From Hofstenia miamia (Eukaryota > Xenacoelomorpha > Acoela): a stretch of DNA of 64,000 bases. Each line of letters starts with the position of its first letter. The first letter of the stretch is position 1. Under the pieces are notes generated by a model. The model was given only the letters and a program-made list of their open reading frames with translations, was not told the DNA's origin and did no database searches. Shown piece by piece: positions 55,816 through 64,000 of the stretch. The translations under genes and the position numbers were made by a program. Location of the stretch: contig SCFE01000075.1 in assembly GCA_004352715.1 (NCBI GenBank), forward strand, positions 737,101-801,100, in the 5' to 3' direction.

Positions 55816-57208
55816 ATCATTAAATGCAAATTCAAATCAAGAGTTCTTGAACTCTTGTGACTGTGAAATAATTTTCGTCAATAATCATACACCATTTTAC
55901 TCTCTAAGTTTGCCTGCTTCAAATACCAACTTTTGTAAGCGTATTTGTTGAAAAAATGATATTTAAAAATATTAAACTTGGCACATATTTTCAAAGTCTG
56001 CATTATAACCAATTTCAACAAAGTCTGTTTTGTTCTTCCTACTGGTGGTTTTTTATAGGTGCCCAATGTAGAATAAAACGCTAGGGGCATAATTGGGTCT
56101 TACATTTGCCATAAAACTATTGAATTTTCGATTTTTAAAATTCATCAATGTGTACGGAATCTAAAAATGGAAATATATAATTCGTGCATTTTTTCAAAAC
56201 AATTTTTTCAATTTTCAATTTATGCTTTAATAATGGTTGTTTTTAGGAGATTTGCCCAAAAAATAAGCCAATGATATAAGATTTAGTAAATTGCAAAGTT
56301 TTCACCTAATGCTGTGAATGCGTTCTTAGTCTCAATTTCAATCAATATTGTTAATTATGTTGATAAAATTAAAGAATATCAACCAATTAAAAAAGTGTAA
56401 AGCTCTTGCTAAAATTAATTAATTTGTAAAATTTACTAAATTATGCAGAGTTTCTATATGGCACACAAATTCGTTTAGGATTTTTTAGTAGGTGCATGGT
56501 GTTGAATCTAAGTACAAACACTTAACCAACCCTATGGAGTATTGTCAAATAGAGGTAAGTAGTGAAGAAATAAAAATGAAAGACAAGCAGAAAATTTAAT
56601 TTAATTATGACTCATGATATGCTTAATATATTAATTGTTTTGTATAAATTAATCACTATAAGTTTATATGCGACGGGGATGCCGTAGCTATGCTCATCTA
56701 ATTTCATTATTTTTTAAACGTAAAATAATTTAAAATTTTATGCTTAAATTAAAATACCCCACAAAAATCACGTGAGTTCCCACTCAAAACGAGTAAATTT
56801 AAATACTTTTAAAATTTAATAAAAGTCCTGAAATTTCATTATTATTGAAATGATATTTCAGGATCCATTAGACACATTATAGTGTAAAGGTTCAATGAAA
56901 TAATTTTACAAACATTTGAAAAATCTTCAAAAACTGTTCCTGCTTACTACATTTGATGGTATTAAGAATTTCCTTTTGTAATTTTTATTGTACAATTCTA
57001 GTGAGTTATTTTGAATTTGGAGGGGACCGGGACCTTCGGCCCTCTCCCCTCTGTATCTCCAATTGTATACTGAAGATTTACATACAAATTTTTTTTGGGA
57101 TTTTGAAAACTGAAAACACCGCGGTTAATCTAAATTTACTTAGTACTAGTTTCTTCGCATTATCGTTATCATAATTGCAGTGGTATATCCGTGTAAATAA
57201 AACGCTTT
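55512..57208. other. AT-rich spacer, no gene seen
   Basis: Contains a (TA)n tract (about 55784-55818). No coding pattern or RNA gene recognised. Confidence 0.4.
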
Positions 57209-57299
57209 TTGAATTTACAAATAAGTTTGAAAATGCATTATCAAAAAACTCTTCCCTTACAGTTTAAGATAACAAGTGGAGACAGTAATAGGATTATTT

Positions 57300-57800
57300 A
57301 TATTTTTGAAAACGTTATTGCCGATGAGGGCACAAATTTTTTTAATGGCCGAACGTTGCTTACACTTTTTGAGTTGTGTTGCTTATTTGCGCAATCAAAT
57401 CACACTAATTCAGTCAGTGTTAATATATATATATATATATATATGAGAATTCTGTTGTTTTGAATTTTGTTGAATTCCTGATTATTCATGCCTTCAACAT
57501 ATTCATCTCCAAAGACATCAGTTAATGCTTTTGCAACAAGCCATTTAAATGTGATCAGCGGGATTATCAATGCTTTAATTCTAGTCACCTGAAAACATAT
57601 AATATTACTATTTTGTATTGTAGTAATTTTTAGAAAATTTTTTGTTTTGTTTTATGCAGTTTTAGCTTATGTATGTCTATAGTGTTGAAAATGTTTATGT
57701 AACCCATTTCCAATATTTTAATTATTTTTTTTAATTTAAGAAAGGGAATCCACTTGTAGAAACCTTTTTATCAATTGTATCTAAGTCTAGTGTAAAGTAA
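57300..57800 (+). pseudogene. Zinc-finger gene copy 3 (remnant)
   Basis: 57315-57480 matches the 5' flank at 53561-53720. After a large deletion, 57535-57600 encodes a degenerate finger (KPFKCDQRDYQCFNSSHLKT) with Arg replacing the second Cys and Tyr in place of a His. 57600-57800 matches the 3' flank of copy 1 (6780-6990). So the beginning and end of the gene are kept and most of the array is lost. Confidence 0.65.
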
Positions 57801-58559
57801 ATTTTTTAATTTCACAGCAGAATTTTTCTAGAAGATCGGTCTTTTAACATTTATGTACTCATGGTTCAACAGGGTGTCTGCGCTGCCTGGAAATCTTGGA
57901 ACTCCCTTTACTACATGAAACTGCCTGGAAATTCAATTTAGTATTGTCAAATTTATTCTCTTGTCTAAATGAAATCCTTTGTTTGATTGAATTTACTTGC
58001 CTTGATGGTATATATGTCACTGTTTGTTTCATATATATTTGAAGATAGCTGCATAAACTATTTGCAGTATAAGAATTGAAATGTCAATTCAGAACAATCC
58101 TCCTTATTGCGTTCTTTAAAGTACACTCTAGTAAAATTTATTTTCTTATCAGTCTCGGATTTATTTGTCTGTAAAATACTTTAACCGAAATGTTACCAAC
58201 TTTTTTCTATTCAAATCAACAAAACTTTAATATTTTGTTTTCTATAAGGGTTCTAAGCGCTGTGTAACACTTCACTAAGTGGAAATATGCACCCACTCGT
58301 GTAAAATATAAGAAATTTATAAGTAGAATATTTTATATTTCTTATGAATAATTGGGTGCAAGACACATGTCATGTATGTCGGTATAACAATAATTTAATA
58401 TTTAGCACTTTTATAGATTTCAAAATTTAAATGTCTAGTATTTTTAATTTATTAGTAATGGCCGAGTGACGCCTGTGTCCCTTTTTCCTGATTGGTCGAA
58501 AGGGGACCTTTGTTGGTATTACGACAGATCTACATGTGGCGTTTACGTGGCGAAATTTT
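57801..58559. other. Spacer, no gene seen
   Basis: No feature recognised. A patch at 57880-57940 has CTGCCTGGAAATC..CTGCCTGGAAATTC, a short imperfect direct repeat. Confidence 0.4.
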
Positions 58560-58722
58560 TCTAATTTGTTAAGACCTAATATAGTCTTCAGGACGTCTTG
58601 AAGACGGCCCATATGGTCTTGTGAAAGTCTTACACAAGTCCCCTAGGAAGTCAGTTTAAGACTGCCATAAGACTTCATTTGAGACTCACAAAGGACCAAT
58701 TTAAGACCATAGGAAAAGTTGA
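58560..58722. repeat. Cluster of GTCTT/AAGAC words
   Basis: Nine copies of GTCTT or its complement AAGAC occur within about 140 bases (58570, 58584, 58595, 58600, 58616, 58627, 58658, 58669, 58702), allowing several short hairpins, for example GACGTCTTGAAGACG. It may be a degenerate short element; the origin is unknown. Confidence 0.5.
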
Positions 58723-59846
58723 AAATACTGATAATAATTGCACCCGATAAGAAAATTAATACATCAATTTAAAAAATGTCTACTAAATCCACAATTTAAC
58801 AAAACTTTATTTAAGAAAATATAGTCTTATATCAAATTACTTTCACTGTACCAAACCGCATTAATAATATTCAAATCAGTGCAAGGCACTAATCATAATA
58901 ATAAGTATAATTAATTGGAATGCGAAGGTCTACAAGCCGATATTTTGAAATAATAGAAACATGAGTTCTGCAAATTAAGATATGCATAGAGTTTGAAATT
59001 CAAATGAAATACTTCTTAGGATGTCCAAACTACTGTCACAGTATAACCAATGTATATATTTGGACAATCAATAATTCTAAAATATTAATTATATGAATTA
59101 ACAAAAAATAATACCAGCATCCATTCAAGAACATGTTTCATCGGTAGTAATATAATTAGTGGTAAAAATATGTGATTTATAAGTTGAAGTAAATAGATAA
59201 AACTTTATTTATATATTTGCCGAACTCATGTTTCAATATTTTTATTATTCATGATTAAATTTTAGAAATGTTTTGCTTTACTGATCAAATAACTAGCGTG
59301 GATTCTTTCCTGTTCACTAATCTAAAACAGAATTTATATAAATTTTATTAACTGTTGTATTCAGCATAACAAATACGAAAAACAATTGCATGTATTGAAA
59401 ATTCAAAAAAAATTAATCGCCGGCATTGAAAATATTGCTTTCCCAATGCCAGCAGAACACGAAAATTTATAATTGCAAGGATGCCGAAAAAATATAACCA
59501 ATATAATGGAAATTTACTAGAATACATTTCGGAATACATTTTTTCTTCTTTTTCTTAATGCAGATTGTAATAGTAAAACAACCAGTGATTTTAAAATATG
59601 AATTTATTTATTGAACTTTTAGCCCGAAAATCTTATTTTTCAAAATAATTTTCTACGTAGTACGTAATTTCAGAGGATATTCTATTATATTTTTTAATAA
59701 AACTACAAGAATTTTAGATTAATTTAATCACATTGATGCACATCTTTTTTTTGCAATTTTGGATTCACAAATGCTGTTCTTGATATTATACAGTATTATT
59801 TTGAAAGAATCAGAATTACATCATCTTAAGGAATGTTCATTAAATT
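58723..59846. other. AT-rich spacer, no gene seen
   Basis: No feature recognised. Confidence 0.4.
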
Positions 59847-61288
59847 TTTGAAATGATTCTACATGTATGTTAGATGATGCAATTGTATCGGTTTCTGGAG
59901 AAAATTTTGCGTTTCTCGGAATCACACCCAATGCTGTGCTTCAAACCAAAAAGCTTCCTTAAAATCATAGTTTGAACTTTAATATTACCAATGTTACTAT
60001 TAAAGAAGACTACAGAACTATAAAAGATAGAAATGTTATTCTAAAAAACGTGAAATGGTTTACTAATTAGAATCAATTGCTACTTATGAGATCATTAGAT
60101 ATTCATGATTGTACATTTGAAGGTAATTATTGATGCTGCGCGGGGTAGATTCATTCATCCAAGTCAAAGGGGAAACTCTTAAAATTGCCAATTCTTCATT
60201 CAGTGATTTTAATAATTTTACTAAGTTAGTTGATACTTACGAAGCTAAAATTGAGATTTTTAATTCAACATTTCAAAGGAACCAAAATTTTGTAGTTCTA
60301 CTGATGGGGCTAAGATCAACTTCCATCACAATAAGATCTTGTAATTTTATGAGCAATGGAAAATTTTATTTATTCTTTTATTATTCGTCACCAAATGATT
60401 TTTCTACGCTTCCATATGTCCGCATTGAACAGTCAGTATTCGCTTGGAATTTATACTTTTCTTCATTAGTAAGCATTAAAAAAGGAATAGATAGTTTAAT
60501 ATTTTGTCAAAATGTTGTTAAATTCAACTCAAAATTTATATCAATTGTACTGATGATGATATCTACAGAAGAGACAAAAATTCTTTCAAATATTTTTCTA
60601 TATAATTTTGGAAAAAGTTTGATCAGTCTTGTAATTGGAAACAGTTTTTGGAAAGATTTGGAAATTCAGAATAATACTTACACAAGAAATGACTTACAAA
60701 AATCAGTTACAGATATTTCAATTGAACGGAAATTTCAGATTTGTATATCCAATGAACAGTTTTCAAGCAATATCTGCATGAATTATGACAAGATACATAG
60801 TTTGTCATCCGTTTTCAATGCTACTGTCATAATGAAGAACAGTAGTTTTAATGTAGAAAATCTAATGGAATCTTGTAACTTGATAAACAAAAGCAAATCC
60901 ATAAATCTGGCGACTTTCAATATAACACTTCGAACCTCAAAAGGAAATCTTTAAAGTTAAAAAATAATTGTTCTTTTAATTTATCACTTATAGAAATTGA
61001 TTTAACAAATATTAAAAAAAACAAACTAGTGACTGCAAAATTGTTAGATTTCATTATTAGCCAGTGATTACCATGTTTATTTTCGTATTTCTGTTAGGGG
61101 TATAAACAAAGTTCCTATTGGATGTCACCTTTACACATAATTATGATATTTTCCTGTGTGGAAAACTTCCAGGTGAAAACAAATCAACTCAAACATGGCA
61201 TTCACGTGATCTTAACCAAAGATTGAGACGAATACAAGAAAATCAGGACAATATCTACGATAATCCAGGAAATGATGAAGTTAACTAA
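59847..61288 (+). pseudogene. Decayed gene for a beta-helix-like surface protein
   Basis: Three consecutive same-strand segments read as one protein. 59847-60136 (one frame, stops at 59961 and 60067): CMLDDAIVSVSGENFAFLG, FNITNVTIKE, LRSLDIHDCTFEGN-like repeats. 60130-60954 (another frame, 274 codons open): LKIANSSFSDFNN, IEIFNSTFQRNQN, ITIRSCNFMSNGK, VRIEQSVFAWN and more. 61073-61288 (frame of the first segment, one stop): FIFVFLLG, then a polar tail ending DNIYDNPGNDEVN. The recurring I.I.NS.F..N units of 20-30 residues are the pattern of right-handed parallel beta-helix proteins, often extracellular, and N-glycosylation sites (NSS, NST, NIT, NNT) are common. The tail looks like a cytoplasmic end, but no clear membrane span is seen. 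Two frame changes and three stops make it a pseudogene, or a gene with unrecognised short introns or sequence errors. Confidence 0.5.
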
Positions 61289-64000
61289 AAACATAATCAT
61301 TATAAATTTGCAATGCATTATGATATTAAATAAACCAAATTGTTCCCTTTGCCAGATTTAACCAAATATTTCTCACCGATGTGTAATAGTCACTTATTCG
61401 TTGAATTTATAAAGTTCTACTATAATGCTTACGGCAAAACAGTTTGCAATTACATACATGTTTAGTTACAAGTTCTAAGAATTTGTTAAATATATTAGCC
61501 ATACAACTGATTGAATTTTTCCAACAACGTTATTAGTTAATTATTTCTAAATTTCAAATAGCAGCAGATACACAACACACTAAAGATTACACTGTATTGA
61601 AGAATGCATTTAATATTTTATTAAATAAATTTGAAGGTACTATAGCTTGCCTCACAGTTTGCGATAGACTTTTTATTAATTTAGTAGATAACAATCTTTA
61701 CGATTGGATACATTTAACATTTGAACAATAGGATATAGATAAAAAATAATTTATTGTTAACATTGTCTGTGAAAAATGCAAGTTTGTACACTTATGAATA
61801 TACAACCGGCGCAATGGAAAGAGAGCTACCCTGAAAGATTTCAAACTTTTTAGTAAGCTTTTCTTATAATTAAATCTCTGACATTTCACATTTTTGATTC
61901 TTAATGCTTTTTGCGATAATATTCTTAGTTAGCTTTACATATACTTTTATTAAAAAACGTAATCAATTTTATTTTTAAAGAAATTCTGTGGTTTTACCGT
62001 TCGATGTTAAATTCATTATATACTTTAACATAAATAAAAACGTTATATTTGTTTCTTAATACATATTTTTTAAAGCATTGATTTAAACTTTTAATTATCA
62101 TGTGTTTTCGATTGTGAATGTCATTTCATTTTATCAATGACTTGTTTATTAACCATTACTTTAGGCGTTATCTGCAAAAATCATTATGCGCCAATATGCT
62201 ATGCAGAACAATGCTGTGATAGAAATACAAAAATATTTGTTAAGCATTCTTTTACATTACAATAATACACATTGTTTCTCATTGTTACGTAACATTGTCT
62301 TCCATTATTTCTGTTTGCATTATCAACCTCCATCATTAAAAAGATGAACAGTAACATCTATCTTGGACTATTCCTGTGTATGTTTTCTCCACCATTTTCA
62401 TCCAACAAAGTCATGACGAATAATATCAATGTGTTCATTACAATATAAATGAAATCCCTATATGAACTTTATTATCATTTTTTATTATTGCATTTTATAG
62501 GCTTTGTAAATAAATTTATTATTTATAAATGTTATTTTCTTTGTAAGGCGAGAGTACGCGGCGGTGGAAGCATGTATTTAATTTTCTAAATGTTTGAAAG
62601 TAATTATTAATTACGGTTTTTATCAAAAAATTTAGCAATATAATGTTTGTAATTCTAAAACGTGAAATTTTATAGGCTTTTGACATCTTGATCCCCTGAA
62701 CATTAGAAATTAGAATTTAAATTTCTTTTAAAAGTTTTAATAAAAACATTGAATCTTTTCAGGCAATTCATTCTCAGCAATATACTTCAGTACAAAGTTT
62801 CACTCTCACCAATAGTTTTTTCCATATCTCAGTATTCCCAAATTTCATAAGAGGTTTAGAAAAAATTATTTGTGAAATTTGAAAAAATAATTTTGCTCTT
62901 TAGAGCTAACATGGGCAGTTGCAAAAATTGCTTCCACGAAAAATTGAGCAAATGAATCTCTACAAGTGTAAATTATTATCATTATAACAGGCTTCAATTG
63001 AATTGAGTTAACACTGTGGCAGGCAAAGTCTAACAGATGTATTTTCATATAAACCAGAAAATAATGGCAAACAACACTTAGTGACCACTTCATTTTCTCA
63101 AATGATTTCTAGGTTACACAATTATTTAAATTTGAACCCTTGAATTTTGATTGCATTATGTTTTTCTATAATTCTTAATATTTATCAGTAAATAGATTTA
63201 CTCACTTGTACAGCTGACGCAATTTCTGTGTTTATGTTTTGCAAAACTTTGAATGCAGTATCAATTAAAGTTAGAACCTTTGTAGGAAAATGAGAAATTG
63301 AATAAAATGAAATTTGGTGATAGTAGCAAGTAAGCCATAAGCTTGACAATGACAATATGCATCCAGATTTGCTATAATTTTAGCATAGATTAATTTTTAG
63401 CTATATCTTCAATGTTACTATAAACAACTTGACAAACGTATGTTTCATAATAAAAGTCTAATGCTTTGAAACTGGAATAAATAATTACTGAACAATGACC
63501 TCTTTTACAGCAATATAATTGTGAGACAATTCTATCAAAAAGTGAATGTTTTTGAAAAGATTTTCCCAAAAATGTCATGTAATTGGTGAAAGTTTCTAGC
63601 AGCCATGTTCTACTACAATAGATTTTGTTGAGCTAAATTCAATAAATCTGCTTACCAAGGCTCCAATCTTTTCATGGTTTTTATCAAAACAAATGTTAAA
63701 TAATCTCCTTCCTTACTTGAACTGATCTAGTCAAAATTACTAGTTTCATCTTGAATATCGATTTGCATTGTCTGATCTTGTCTTGGTGATAAAACATAGC
63801 TGATATAAATGATGTAAGATAGTTTCTCCAATCTCTCAGAGCGGAGCTTAGCCCCTTCTGAGCGCTGTGTGGTTAAATATACTGATCACATATACTGGAT
63901 AGAGTCATAGAACATAAAAGCCCTATTTTGATAATTTAATAATGCATTCGAAACATTTAATATATATACTATCACAAACAACTAATAACAAATGTTGAAA
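61289..64000. other. AT-rich spacer, no gene seen
   Basis: No coding pattern, RNA gene or obvious repeat recognised up to the end of the window; the short frames at 61698, 62866 and 63390 have no family resemblance. Confidence 0.4.

Noticed and set aside
1-64000. tRNA and rRNA genes
   Set aside because: A read-through for A/B-box pairs (GGTTCGAATC-type) and rRNA-like text found none; a covariance search would be needed to exclude them fully.

Overview
The window is a piece of a eukaryotic draft assembly, almost certainly from an AT-rich, repeat-rich invertebrate animal. Evidence: GT-AG intron signals, C2H2 zinc-finger exons, a KRAB-type domain of the PRDM9/SSX kind, and a dense mix of animal transposons (Tc1, a second mariner-type family, piggyBac, hAT, Gypsy-like LTR elements, APE-type LINEs). 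The phylum cannot be fixed from the sequence. No operons, tRNA, rRNA or CRISPR arrays were seen. Seven N gaps (five of exactly 1000 N) and ten isolated single N bases break the sequence. Most single Ns sit at the edge of a near-identical direct duplication, which looks like two alleles laid head to tail.

Layout. 1-2 kb: hAT-like non-autonomous repeats and a gap. 2.0-3.9 kb: a decayed Tc1 element in a (TA)n tract, with a duplicated half. 3.9-7.0 kb: first copy of a zinc-finger gene (intron, decayed fingers, a better finger array, 3' flank). 7.3-10 kb: dispersed repeats, a LINE remnant and a perfect 90-bp minisatellite. 10.0-13.5 kb: a piggyBac element with both ends and a broken, intron-containing transposase. 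13.5-18.8 kb: fragments of a Gypsy-like retroelement (LTR, primer site, gag, zinc knuckle) and assembly duplications. 18.8-26.2 kb: no convincing gene; old duplicated non-coding repeats and a LINE tail. 27.3-32.8 kb: mostly AT-rich with repeat ends. 32.8-35.0 kb: a LINE ORF1-like fragment split by a hAT element with a perfect 8-bp target duplication; the hAT itself holds a 50-bp-armed inverted-repeat element. 36.8-40.5 kb: a LINE endonuclease/reverse transcriptase remnant on the minus strand. 41.98-45.34 kb: a TTAA-flanked element with 22-bp inverted ends and no visible transposase.

45.4-48.0 kb holds the most interesting host signal: an exon encoding a KRAB domain of the PRDM9/SSX type, ending at a plausible splice donor, followed by unrecognised coding-like stretches, one with a weak resemblance to the SSXRD motif. 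49.9-53.6 kb: a mariner-type transposase remnant and a second Gypsy-like gag-protease-pol remnant. 53.56-54.93 kb and 57.2-57.8 kb: second and third copies of the zinc-finger gene, the second with a conserved splice acceptor and fingers that differ mainly at DNA-contact positions. 59.85-61.29 kb: a decayed gene for a beta-helix-like, probably extracellular, protein. 61.3-64 kb: no gene seen.

How the parts relate. The KRAB exon and the zinc-finger exons lie on the same strand in the order found in PRDM9/KRAB-ZNF genes, but no SET domain is visible between them, 9 kb of transposon debris separates them, and every finger array shows decay. They may be parts of one degraded gene, or a KRAB gene next to an unrelated ZNF cluster. 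Essentially all transposon genes here are inactivated by stops, frameshifts or loss of catalytic Asp.
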